A stretch of 64,000 nt of DNA from CBDAQA01 sp965198865. GTDB lineage: Bacteria > Planctomycetota > Phycisphaerae > Tepidisphaerales > Tepidisphaeraceae. The notes under the pieces were generated by a model. It had not been told where the DNA came from, did no database searches, and saw only the letters and a program-made list of their open reading frames with translations. The DNA lies in the NCBI GenBank assembly GCA_965198865.1, contig CBDAQA010000025.1, positions 124,001 to 188,000 on the forward strand. The letters are read 5' to 3'. A program made the translations under genes and the position numbers. Below are positions 18,056-26,488 of this stretch, in pieces (position 1 is the stretch's first letter; the number at the start of each line of letters is the position of its first letter).

Positions 18056-18468
18056 AACTAGCGGGCCGGAAGTGCCGCGTCAACCGAAATCAAACATTGT
18101 TCACCCCTGCTGACAAAATCTGTTTCTGAAACCACGATTCGGCATCCTGCTTTATCTGCTTCGCGGAGCGGATGCTATCTATATAGGCACTAAATGACGG
18201 TTTAGGCCCATCTGCCACTTAGCGCGACGGATCAGGTCTATCGAGCGTGTCGGTTTCTGAAACGGCTTTCGACATCAATGATTGTTTTGTTGACAGAGGG
18301 GTAGGGTGCTGGTAGTTGTTGCGCGGTCGGGTGCGTGCATGGTGGGAGAACATGTCTCGGGCCGTGGGTTCCCACGGCCAGCCCCGTCGATGTGGCCAGC
18401 AATTGATCGATGGCGCGGGTCAGGCGGGCCGATGGCCCACAGCCGACCCGTGCCGAAAAGGAGACGCG
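18056..18468. promoter_or_regulatory. Divergent control region with two GTTTCTGAAAC palindromes
   Basis: This 413-base region separates two divergently transcribed PEP-CTERM giants. The perfect inverted repeat GTTTC-T-GAAAC occurs at 18122-18132 and again at 18253-18263, 131 bases apart. A TTGACA hexamer lies at 18290-18295 facing the plus-strand gene, but the expected -10 position is poor. The region between is relatively AT-rich ('TATCTATATAGGCACTAAATG'-type). The paired palindromes look like operators for a dimeric regulator controlling both genes, which is inference. Confidence 0.45.
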
Positions 18469-21400
18469 ATGCGCGGGACGACAACCCTGAGCCGCCGCCG
18501 GCGGCACTTTCGTGGGCGCGTGGCGGCCCTGCTCGGCTCGGCCGCCGCGGCGGCCGGCACGGGTGTTGGCCACGACTGCCCGGCCGGCGCGGCGGTCTAC
18601 ACGTACGCCGGGCCATTCACCGGCACCGGGTACTTCAGCAACGGCTCATCATGGGTCGGCGGCGTGGCACCCGTCAGCGACCCGAGCACGCAGCTGGTGT
18701 TCAACAACGTTGGCTCGACCGGCTACAACGCGGTGACCAACGGGAGCAGCGGGACCCCGTTCCTGCTCAACGCCGTGACGGTCAACAACTTCGGCACCGG
18801 CACGGTCGACGTGAACGGCACCGGGTCGACCGGACCGTTGGAGTTCAACGGGACGTCCGGGGCGACCTTCAACATCAACGGGTCCGGAAACGCCAACCTG
18901 GACGACGGCACGAACGGGACGATCCTCGACACCACGCTGACGATCGGTGGCAGCGGGAACGGCATCCTCCAGATCGGTGGCGGAGCGAGTAGCACCGCAA
19001 TCAGCGGGACCGGCGGGCTGGCCCTCAACCTGACGGGGCTGGGGCAAGTCAGCCTTCAGGGGTCCGGCAACAACTTCTCGAGTGGCGTGACGCTCAACTC
19101 CGGTAGCCTGAGCCTCGTCGGATCCGTCCTACCCACGATGGGGGCCTTGACCATCAACGGTGGCACCCTACGGGCGACCGGCACGGTCGCCAACGCCGTC
19201 ACGCTCGGTGCCGACCTGTTTCAGACCAACGGTGCCGTTGCGTTCAGCGGTGTGATCAGCAACAGTGCCACCGGGAGCGGCGGGATCCATTTGGTCAACG
19301 GGCTCAACCCGACTTACACCAATATAGCGACCACGTCGGTCACGCTGAACAACAACAACACCTTCTCCGGGCCGGTCACCATCGACAGCACGCCGATCGC
19401 GGCGAACCTGAGCGCGTCGCCGACCGGGTCGTCGTTCTACTTCTCCACCGTGAGCGTTTCGGGCACCGGCAACCTTGGCAACACCTCGGCCGTCACGGTG
19501 GGCAATAACGGGACGCTGAACTTCACGGGCAGTACGGCCAACACGCGCGTTCCCGACTCGGCCACGGTTGCCCTCAACGGCGGGCGGCTCTCGCTCACGT
19601 TGCTGACGACCAGTGTGGCGTTCACCGAGACCTTCGGCACCGTCAGTGCCAGCGGATCCAACACGTTCTCGATCGGGTCCACCCAGACCAGTGGTACCGC
19701 CGTCAACGACGTGTTGACGTTCGGCACCTTCACCCAGGCAAACAACGGCACGCTGTTCTTCCAGGGCCAATGGCTCGGCTCGGGCTCCGCCAACAGGGGC
19801 GTGGGCGAGGCCATCTTCGGCACCGCTGGGCTGACCGCCGTCACCGACATGGCGGGCAACACCAATCAGGCCCTGCCCGTCATCCCGTTCGCGGCCGGAA
19901 CCGCCTCGACCGCGAACACGAACCCCCTCGCGTTCGTGACATATAATTCCAGTGCCGGAATTCAATTGGTCCTGCTCAACAACGCCACGTTTGTCTATCA
20001 GTCCACTGCTTCTTCAGTGATCCCGTCGGCCGCCGCGAACCTGAACGTGAACCTGGGCGGCACCAACGCCATGAACACGCTGCCTAGCAGCAGCCTCACG
20101 GTGAACGCCATCGGGACCAGGTCTGCCGAGAGCCTAACTGGAAGCGGGACGCTGACCGACTACTCGGGTGCTGTCGTCGCCGGAGGTACCTTCAACCTGT
20201 CCGGGCCGACGCTCGCATTCGGCACGGCAACCGGCTACTTCCACCTTAGCCCAACGACGGTCGCCACGACGCCGTCCTTCCTGGTCAGCGATCCCAGCAC
20301 GATCACCGGGTCGAATGGCGTCGTCTTCAGCGCCCCGGCGGTCAGCGGGCCGACGGTCCTCTTGCCGATCGTCGCCTTCAATAATCCGACGAATGGCAAC
20401 GGCTTCACCGGCGGACTGACGCTCAACAACGTCAACGCCGAGTTCAGCACCGACGGCGAACTGGGGGCCGCCGGCCAGCCGATCACCCTTGGCGGGGGCT
20501 ACCTGACCTCCACCAACACCTCCTCCGCCATCACGATCGGCCGCAACATCACTCTCGGGGCCGCCGGCGGCGGGGCCAGCACCGCGACGGCCGGCCAGGT
20601 GCTCACCCTGTCGGGCGTCCTCTCCGGCCCCGGGTCGCTCACCGTCGACCCAGGCCCGGCCGCCGCCGGCGGCACGACCGCCTCCACCGGCGTCACCGCC
20701 CTCATCAGTGCCAACACCTACGCCGGCTCGACCTACGTCTACTTCGGCACCCTCAGCGTCGGGTCCGACAGCAACCTCGGAGCCGGGCCGGTGGTTCTGG
20801 GCACCAGCAGCACGTTCCAGGTCTCCACGAGCACGACGCTGACCCACGCGATCAACCTCGAGAACACCTACCTGGGCACGGCCACCGCCACGATCGACAC
20901 CGCCGGCAACAACGTCACCCTGTCGGGCGTGGTCTCCGGCACCTCGGCGCTGAACAAGATCAACGGCGGCACGCTCACCCTGACCGGCAACGACGCCAAC
21001 CTGAGCGGGGGGATCACCGTCTCCGCCGGCGGGCTGCGGGTGAACAACACGATCGGGTCGCCCGCGGTGATCGTCAGGGCGGGTGCCACCCTGGGCGGGT
21101 CCGCCTCGGTTCCCGGGACGATCGACGTGTTCGGCACGATCACGGCCGGGGCGTCGAACACGGCGATCGGCACGTTCCGCTCCGGCGGCACCCAAACGTG
21201 GGAGGGCGGGGGCGGACTGCTGACCAAGGTGTCGGCCGACGGCACCGCCAGCGACCTGCTCGTGATGTCGGGGCTGACCCTGGCGGCCAACAGCTCGTCG
21301 CCGTTCGCGATCACCGTGACCAGCCCCGGCACGCCGACGCTGGCCACCGGGGGCTACGTCGTGTTGGCCGTGGACACCGATGCCGGGTCGTCCAACCCGT

Positions 21401-21699
21401 TCAACAGTTCCTCGACGGCGTTCAACCTGTCCGCCCTCGGCACCCCGAGCGTCACCGGCCTGCAGTCGGCGACCGGCAGCTTTGCCGTGGCCACGCAGTT
21501 GGACACGACCAGCAACGGCGGGTACGACCTCATTCTGGTGGCGGCCCCCGAGCCGACGAGCCTGCTCCTGGCCGCCCTCGCCACGGCCCCACTGGTGTTG
21601 GGTCGACGGCGCCGCTCGCGGTCGGCGACCCGTTTAGGCAATGCCGCGTCGGTATGGACCGGCGGTTCGGTGTGGGCGATGAACGCCCGACACGGTTGA
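18469..21699 (+). CDS. Giant secreted beta-strand-repeat protein with PEP-CTERM-like motif
   Basis: About 1,076 residues from ATG 18469, which has 'AAAAGGAG' 6 bases upstream. An Arg-rich start and an Ala-rich hydrophobic stretch form the signal peptide. The body is repetitive Thr/Gly/Asn-rich strands ('GGTLRATGTVANAVTLGA', 'TFGTVSASGSNTFSIGST', 'ANTYAGSTYVYFGTLSVG') typical of autotransporter-associated beta-helices. Near the end, 'APEPTSLLLAALATAPLVL' plus 'GRRRRSR' is a PEP-CTERM signal. Unusually, about 25 more residues ('SATRLGNAASVW...MNARHG') follow the Arg cluster, which may be a lost stop codon. It is a divergent paralogue of the 14222-17992 protein. Confidence 0.85.
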   Translation: MRGTTTLSRRRRHFRGRVAALLGSAAAAAGTGVGHDCPAGAAVYTYAGPFTGTGYFSNGSSWVGGVAPVSDPSTQLVFNNVGSTGYNAVTNGSSGTPFLLNAVTVNNFGTGTVDVNGTGSTGPLEFNGTSGATFNINGSGNANLDDGTNGTILDTTLTIGGSGNGILQIGGGASSTAISGTGGLALNLTGLGQVSLQGSGNNFSSGVTLNSGSLSLVGSVLPTMGALTINGGTLRATGTVANAVTLGADLFQTNGAVAFSGVISNSATGSGGIHLVNGLNPTYTNIATTSVTLNNNNTFSGPVTIDSTPIAANLSASPTGSSFYFSTVSVSGTGNLGNTSAVTVGNNGTLNFTGSTANTRVPDSATVALNGGRLSLTLLTTSVAFTETFGTVSASGSNTFSIGSTQTSGTAVNDVLTFGTFTQANNGTLFFQGQWLGSGSANRGVGEAIFGTAGLTAVTDMAGNTNQALPVIPFAAGTASTANTNPLAFVTYNSSAGIQLVLLNNATFVYQSTASSVIPSAAANLNVNLGGTNAMNTLPSSSLTVNAIGTRSAESLTGSGTLTDYSGAVVAGGTFNLSGPTLAFGTATGYFHLSPTTVATTPSFLVSDPSTITGSNGVVFSAPAVSGPTVLLPIVAFNNPTNGNGFTGGLTLNNVNAEFSTDGELGAAGQPITLGGGYLTSTNTSSAITIGRNITLGAAGGGASTATAGQVLTLSGVLSGPGSLTVDPGPAAAGGTTASTGVTALISANTYAGSTYVYFGTLSVGSDSNLGAGPVVLGTSSTFQVSTSTTLTHAINLENTYLGTATATIDTAGNNVTLSGVVSGTSALNKINGGTLTLTGNDANLSGGITVSAGGLRVNNTIGSPAVIVRAGATLGGSASVPGTIDVFGTITAGASNTAIGTFRSGGTQTWEGGGGLLTKVSADGTASDLLVMSGLTLAANSSSPFAITVTSPGTPTLATGGYVVLAVDTDAGSSNPFNSSSTAFNLSALGTPSVTGLQSATGSFAVATQLDTTSNGGYDLILVAAPEPTSLLLAALATAPLVLGRRRRSRSATRLGNAASVWTGGSVWAMNARHG

Positions 21700-21865
21700 G
21701 GGAGTCGAGCGTGTCCTCGTGAGAAGTTCGGGGTGACGGGTTCAGCTCGCGTGCGTCGAATGAGCGGGCAGTGTCGCCCCGCTCGCCAAGCGAGTGCCGG
21801 CCGCCGGCGTCTCGGGCAAGTCTGGTCGTGCCGCGTTGCGTGTTCGGCTGAAAGTCCAGTACACT

Positions 21866-23206
21866 ATGGTAGATTTGGCCACCTTCTCGCCAGTTCGCGT
21901 CGAGGTCGACCCGCCCGCCACCGGGGCGGTCGACGGGTCCCCCATGGGGTTGGGCGTCGCGAACGGGGTTGACGGGACTGCGTTCTCGGTCGAGAGCGGG
22001 GCCGTGATGCGCCAGCTGCGGGCGGCCGTCGCGGACCTGATCAAGTCCCTGCCCGTGCGCGTCCGCACCACCCGCGACCTGCAGAAGGTGTTCGGCATCG
22101 ACGTCAAGCTGTGCTGGCAGGTCATGAAGCTGGCCGGGCCCGGCGACCCGCTGGCGCTGGCCCCCTTCGTCCCCACCCCAGGGCCCATGCGGCGGTTCCT
22201 GACCGCCGCCGGCAAGGCGGCCGGCGTCGATCGGGCCGTGGTCCGCAAGATCGAGATGGCGTACGGGGCGTTCCAGGAGCAGGTGTCGATTCACGCCGGG
22301 GACCGCTCGACGTTCGAGTCGATGGCGGCCGGGTCGGCGGGGCCGAACGGGCCCAACAGCGAGGACATGCAGAAGGCGGCGGTGCGGCTGCGGAAGTCGG
22401 CGTTCCTGACGGCCAGCCACTACGCGGGGATCCAGCTCGACACGTACCTCGGGGTGTCGTTCGTCCACCCGGGCTCGACGCCGGACCTGTTCGACGGGGC
22501 GTTCCTGCGCGTGAAGCTCGGCGTCCGCCGCCTGCGGCCGTCGGCCGACCTCAGCGTCGACACGACCAAGCTGGTGTCGACCGATGCCAACATTGAGGAG
22601 GCCCGGGACACGATCGCCAAGTTCGCGTTTGACCCCGGTGCCGCCAACCAGTATGGGGCGGCGATCCTGCCGCAGTTCTCCAGCCGACCGCTGCCGCGGT
22701 TCCGCACCGACGTCGATGCCACCGGCACCGTCTGCACGCGGATCGTCAGCGACAGCGTCGGCCAGAAGGGGGCGGTCGACCTGACGTTCGGCCGGTACGT
22801 GACCGACGTGCCGATGACCGCGCTCTACGGTGGGACTCGCCAGGGGTTCGCCACGTCGCTGGACAACATCTCGCCGACCGGCGTGCTGATCCTGGACAAG
22901 CTGATCCACCGGCCGACGTTCCCGAGCCTGGCGCTCGACTTCGCCGTCAACTGGATGTACCCCGCGCCGCTGAGCGGCGGCAACCCGGCCCCCCTGCCGT
23001 TCGCGGAGCGGCTGACCCGGCTCGATGGCGGCATCGACGGCGCCCGCACCCACGAGGTGCCCGACTACACCGACATGGTGGAGTACGTCTGCGGCCACCG
23101 CGGCTGGAACCCCCACGACTTCGACATCTACCGGGTCCGCGTCGAGTACCCGCTGCACTTCACGCGACTGTGGACCCGGTTCGTGCCGCCGAACACCGGC
23201 GATTAA
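21866..23206 (+). CDS. Hypothetical protein with possible N-terminal helix-turn-helix-like segment
   Basis: A protein of up to 446 residues that I do not recognise. The start is uncertain: ATG 21866 directly follows a TACACT hexamer that, with TTGCGT 18 bases earlier, looks like a promoter. If that promoter is real, translation must start further in, at ATG 21944 or 22007. The segment 'VRTTRDLQKVFGIDVKLCWQVMKL' resembles a helix-turn-helix ('initiate at the level of choosing a target' pattern), and the C-terminal half is a globular mix of strands with 'VDLTFGRYVTDVPMTALYGG'. There is no signal peptide or membrane segment. Frame quality and codon use strongly indicate a real gene. Confidence 0.7.
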   Translation: MVDLATFSPVRVEVDPPATGAVDGSPMGLGVANGVDGTAFSVESGAVMRQLRAAVADLIKSLPVRVRTTRDLQKVFGIDVKLCWQVMKLAGPGDPLALAPFVPTPGPMRRFLTAAGKAAGVDRAVVRKIEMAYGAFQEQVSIHAGDRSTFESMAAGSAGPNGPNSEDMQKAAVRLRKSAFLTASHYAGIQLDTYLGVSFVHPGSTPDLFDGAFLRVKLGVRRLRPSADLSVDTTKLVSTDANIEEARDTIAKFAFDPGAANQYGAAILPQFSSRPLPRFRTDVDATGTVCTRIVSDSVGQKGAVDLTFGRYVTDVPMTALYGGTRQGFATSLDNISPTGVLILDKLIHRPTFPSLALDFAVNWMYPAPLSGGNPAPLPFAERLTRLDGGIDGARTHEVPDYTDMVEYVCGHRGWNPHDFDIYRVRVEYPLHFTRLWTRFVPPNTGD

Positions 23207-23532
23207 CCGATTGGCCGACGTGCCCGCTTCATCGGGGCGCGGCAGCGCTCAAGCAGGCGTATCGACCACCCTCTTCGTCACACCCCCGCCGCCTCCGGTG
23301 GCTCGGCGTTGTCGATGACAGACCCCCCATCGTCGTTGTCGCGGGAAGTGGCTCACCGCATTGGCAGGTCATGCGGCGGACGTTGGGCCGGCGTAGCACG
23401 CTCCGGATCGTGTCGTAATCCGTCCAGGTCATCACCGATGTCCACGGGCGATGCCTCCTGTACATGGCAGACTCTGGTTGCCTCCCGGTCGGAATGGGTC
23501 GCGCGCGATGCGTTGGGCTGGCGGCTCCCCCA
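23207..23532. other. Intergenic stretch without a supported gene
   Basis: Between the unidentified protein and the YebC gene. A 78-codon minus-strand frame (23229-23465) contains 'DYDTIRSVLRRPNVRRM' and a C-x-C pair but has low complexity elsewhere and no clear ribosome-binding site. I do not call it. No RNA or terminator recognised. Confidence 0.4.
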
Positions 23533-24270
23533 TCAAACCCCCGCCGCCTCGGGCAGCTCGGCGTTGTGGGCGACCGTCTGCACGTCGTCGTTGTCCTCCA
23601 GCGCGTCGATCAGCCGCAGCACCGTCGCCGCCGTCTCGGCGTCGACCGCCACCGTCGTCGTCGGCACGTGCGCGATGTCGGCTCCCTCGATCGGCACCTC
23701 GGCCGCCGCGATGGCGTCCCGCACCTTCTGGAACGCCGTCGGCGACGTCAGCACCTCGAACACCTCGCCCCCCTCGCTCGTCACGTCCTCGGCCCCGGCG
23801 TCGAGCGCCAGCTCCATCAGCTTGTCCTCGTTCACCGCCTCGGCCTTGATCGTGATGATGCCGCGCTTGTTGAACTGGAACGCGACCGACCCGGTGGTGG
23901 CCAGGTTCCCGCTGTTCCGTTCGAAGATGGCCCGCAGGTCGGGGGCGGTGCGCGACGGGTTGTTGGTCAGCGCCTCGATCATGATGGCCACGCCCGACGG
24001 GCCGTACCCCTCGTAGGTCTTCGCGGAATAGTTCTCCCCGCCCAGTTCGCCGGTGCCCTTCTTGATGGCGTTCTGGATCGTGTCGCGGGTCATGTTGCAG
24101 GCCTTGGCCTCCTCAATGACATATCGCAGGGCCAGGTTGTCGCGCGGGTCGCCGCCGTTCTTTGCGGCGATGATGATCTTCCGGCTGATCTTGCTCCAGA
24201 CCGTCGCCCGCTTCTTGTCGGTCGCACCCTTGGCTCGCTTGATCTTCGCCCAGTGACTGTGCCCGGCCAT
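23533..24270 (-). CDS. YebC/PmpR-family regulator (TACO1-like)
   Basis: A 245-residue YebC-family protein of normal length. The N-terminus 'MAGHSHWAKIKRAKGATDKKR' region is the family signature; 'NMTRDTIQNAIKKGTGE', 'YEGYGPSGVAIMIEALT' and 'FNKRGIITIKAE' follow in order. The proteins bind DNA in some bacteria and assist translation of proline stretches in others. It is a single gene on the minus strand, starting 226 bases from the divergent purine-catabolism cluster, so both promoters lie in that gap. Confidence 0.93.
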   Translation of the reverse strand: MAGHSHWAKIKRAKGATDKKRATVWSKISRKIIIAAKNGGDPRDNLALRYVIEEAKACNMTRDTIQNAIKKGTGELGGENYSAKTYEGYGPSGVAIMIEALTNNPSRTAPDLRAIFERNSGNLATTGSVAFQFNKRGIITIKAEAVNEDKLMELALDAGAEDVTSEGGEVFEVLTSPTAFQKVRDAIAAAEVPIEGADIAHVPTTTVAVDAETAATVLRLIDALEDNDDVQTVAHNAELPEAAGV

Positions 24271-24496
24271 CGCCTCGCTCCGCAGAGAACCGCCCGGCGT
24301 CATCGACCGCGCCGCCGTGACGCCGGATTGTACCCGGTGGACGGCCCACCGTCCCGGCGTGACCACCACGACGATTACTCGCCGCGACGGCTGCCGCCGT
24401 TGTTCGCGCGGCGGTCACTTGACGAGCCCTGACCGCTGTTGTGTCGCCGTTACCCACTCGCTATAAGGCGTTGTCCGGCCAACCTGCTGATCTTCG

Positions 24497-25252
24497 ATGA
24501 GACCGCCCCACCAGCTCGTCCACAGTCGCGCCCGCGTGCGCCAGCGGTACGCACTGTTCCCGCTGGAGGGGTATCCGACCAGCCGCCTACCGGCGTGGCA
24601 CGGGGCCGACATCCGGGTCCTTGCCTCTCCGGCGATCGGGGCGTCATTCGTGCAGTACCTGATCGACCTGCAGGTCGGCGGCGGCACGACGCACCGGCCC
24701 GACGGCCGAGTCGAGACGTTCCTTTATTTGATGGAGGGGGATGCGGAGTTGGAGCTGGCGGGGGCGGCACCGACGCCGCTCGTTGGGGGTGGCTTCGCGC
24801 TCGTCCCCCCGGCGGTCGGCTTCGCGCTGAGGGCGACCACGCCCGCAAAGGTTCTGGTGCTGCGGAAGACGTACGAGCAGGCCGAGGGCGTTCCCGTGTT
24901 CGCGTCGGTCGTCCGCCACACATCGGACGTGCCCGCACCGGCCTGGGAGAACATGGATCAGGCCCGGCTGCAGACGCTGATTCCCGACGAGCTGCCGTTC
25001 GACCTGGCGATGAACATCTTCGCCTTCGACCCCGGGTTCGGCCTGCCGTACGTCGAGACGCACGTGATGGAGCATGGGGCACTGATCCTTCAGGGCAAGG
25101 GCCTGTACTACCTGGACGGCGACTGGCTGGAGGTCGAGGCCGGCGACTTCATCTGGATGGGGCCGTTCTGCCCGCAGAGCTTCTATGCCACGGGGCCGGT
25201 GCCGGCGAAGTACATCTACTACAAGAACGTGAACCGCGAAATTCAGTTGTGA
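24497..25252 (+). CDS. allE: (S)-ureidoglycine aminohydrolase
   Basis: A 251-residue bicupin of the UGHY/YlbA family, which releases ammonia from (S)-ureidoglycine to give (S)-ureidoglycolate. The C-terminal cupin carries the manganese-site pattern 'YVETHVMEHGALILQGKG' (E-x-H-x3-H) and the later Gln in 'GDFIWMGPFCPQSF'. The N-terminal cupin ('GGGTTHRPDGRVETFLYLMEG') retains the fold but has a weaker metal site, as in the family. It is the first gene of a plus-strand run of eight purine-catabolic genes, although it encodes one of the last reactions. Start ATG 24497 lacks a strong ribosome-binding site. Confidence 0.9.
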   Translation: MRPPHQLVHSRARVRQRYALFPLEGYPTSRLPAWHGADIRVLASPAIGASFVQYLIDLQVGGGTTHRPDGRVETFLYLMEGDAELELAGAAPTPLVGGGFALVPPAVGFALRATTPAKVLVLRKTYEQAEGVPVFASVVRHTSDVPAPAWENMDQARLQTLIPDELPFDLAMNIFAFDPGFGLPYVETHVMEHGALILQGKGLYYLDGDWLEVEAGDFIWMGPFCPQSFYATGPVPAKYIYYKNVNREIQL

Positions 25253-25320
25253 GTTGGGGGTTGTGAGCTGTGAGCAATGCGACACCTCAGAACTCTACAA
25301 CTCGAAACGAAGAACCAACA
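25253..25320. repeat. Imperfect inverted intergenic repeat (type D)
   Basis: Left units 'GTTGGGGGTTGTGAGCTGTG' are mirrored by 'CTACAACTCG' and 'AAGAACCAAC' just before the IlvC-like start codon. This gives an imperfect hairpin in the transcript between two cluster genes. A similar low-complexity mirror occurs at 62874-62970. Confidence 0.45.
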
Positions 25321-25324
25321 CGCT

Positions 25325-26305
25325 ATGGAAAAGATCTACCGAGACGCCGACGTCGACCTGTCGGTCCTGAACGGCAAGACGCTGGCCGTGATCGGCTACG
25401 GCATCCAGGGCAAGGCCCAGGCGGCCAACGCCAGGGACAGCGGGTGCAAGGTGATCATCGGCGCCCGCCCCGCCGCCGAATCGAGGAGCCCCGCCCAAGC
25501 CACGGCCGACGGGTTCGAGTGCGTCTCGATCGCCGACGCGACCAGGAAGGCGGACGTGCTGCTGATCGAGCTGGCCGACCCGGTGCAACCGAGCATCTTC
25601 AAGGCTGACATCCTGCCGAACCTGCGGTCCGGGCAGACGGTCTGCTTCTGCCACGGGTTCAGCGTGCTGTACGGGCAGATCAGCCTGCCCGAGGACGTGA
25701 ATTGCGTGCTGTACGTGCCCAACGCGCCGGGCGCGTTCGTCCGCAGCAAGTACCTCAAGGGCGAGGGCGTCTACGGCTGCGTGAGCGTCGACCACGACGC
25801 GACCGGCGATGCGATGGCAATCGTGCTGGCCATCAGCAAGGCGGTCGGCTCCACCCGGGCCGGCGTGGTCGAGATGACCTTCCAGCACGAGACCGAGGGC
25901 GACAACTTCGAGGAGCAGATCCTCTACGGCGGTGCCGTCGCCCTCATGCGCGCCTGCTTCAACACCATGGTCGCCGGCGGCTACTCCCCCAGCTTCGCCT
26001 ACGCCAAGGCCATCCGCAGCCTGCGCTCGGTCATCGACGTGATGGACGAGAGCGGCATCGAGGAATATCTCACGAACCGGTGCAGCCGAACCTGCGAGTT
26101 CGCCGTGCGGACGCGCGGGCCGCGCGTGATCAACGAGGACGAGGTCAGGAAGATCTTCGCCGAGACCGAGGCCGGCATCTTCGCCCGCGACTGGATGCAG
26201 GAGTGGGCGCTGGGCACCCCGCAGCTGCACCGGCTGCGGCGGACCGCCCGCGAGAGCGACATGGAAAAGACCGGCACCGACTGGCGGCGGGACTTCGGGA
26301 GATAA
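25325..26305 (+). CDS. Diverged ketol-acid reductoisomerase-like protein in purine cluster
   Basis: A 326-residue protein aligning end to end with class I KARI (IlvC). It has the Rossmann motif 'AVIGYGIQGKAQAANARDSG' at 21-40, 'CHGFSVLYGQI' with the catalytic-type His110, and the knotted domain with Asp193 and Glu197 in 'ETEGDNFEEQ'. However, the invariant KARI Lys ('KGPGH') is replaced by 'PNAPGA' (Asn133), and the two Glu ligands of the other metal ('ECLHE') are Lys228 and Ser232. Branched-chain synthesis activity is therefore unlikely. Placed between ureidoglycine aminohydrolase and allantoate amidohydrolase, it may be an NAD(P)-dependent enzyme acting on ureidoglycolate or a related 2-hydroxy acid. 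That function is inference. Confidence 0.8.
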   Translation: MEKIYRDADVDLSVLNGKTLAVIGYGIQGKAQAANARDSGCKVIIGARPAAESRSPAQATADGFECVSIADATRKADVLLIELADPVQPSIFKADILPNLRSGQTVCFCHGFSVLYGQISLPEDVNCVLYVPNAPGAFVRSKYLKGEGVYGCVSVDHDATGDAMAIVLAISKAVGSTRAGVVEMTFQHETEGDNFEEQILYGGAVALMRACFNTMVAGGYSPSFAYAKAIRSLRSVIDVMDESGIEEYLTNRCSRTCEFAVRTRGPRVINEDEVRKIFAETEAGIFARDWMQEWALGTPQLHRLRRTARESDMEKTGTDWRRDFGR

Positions 26306-26308
26306 AAC

Positions 26309-26482
26309 CTGGCCACGAATGGCACGAATGAACACGAATCAGAGAATCATCCACGAAGGACACGAAGGCACACGAAGAAGAGCAAGCTAGTTGGGGTCTT
26401 TCCTCTTCGTGTCCCTTCGTGTCCCTTCGTGGATCACTCTTCCGAATTTCGATTCGTGTTCATTCGTGCCATTCGTGGCCCC
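26309..26482. repeat. Nested palindromic repeat element (type A)
   Basis: This 174-base element is a large imperfect inverted repeat built of short tandem units. The outer left arm is (CACGAATG-n)3 at 26310-26339, the inner left arm is (CACGAAGG-n)3 at 26348-26380, and mirrored arms lie at 26402-26433 and 26452-26480. It fills the gap between the IlvC-like gene and allC. The same two arm types, rearranged, occur at 50772-51309. Confidence 0.85.
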
Positions 26483-26488
26483 TCTGCC

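Noticed and set aside
18290..18318. TTGACA as the promoter of the plus-strand PEP-CTERM gene
   Set aside because: The -10 position at 17 bases (TAGTTG) is poor and the ATG is 150 bases away. Kept only as a weak hint in the control-region entry.
23229..23465. 78-codon minus-strand frame
   Set aside because: No clear ribosome-binding site, biased composition and no recognisable domain. It may be a decayed fragment.
26309..26482. CRISPR array
   Set aside because: The short repeated units are mirrored, have no unique spacers of constant length and no cas genes nearby. It is a palindromic repeat element.
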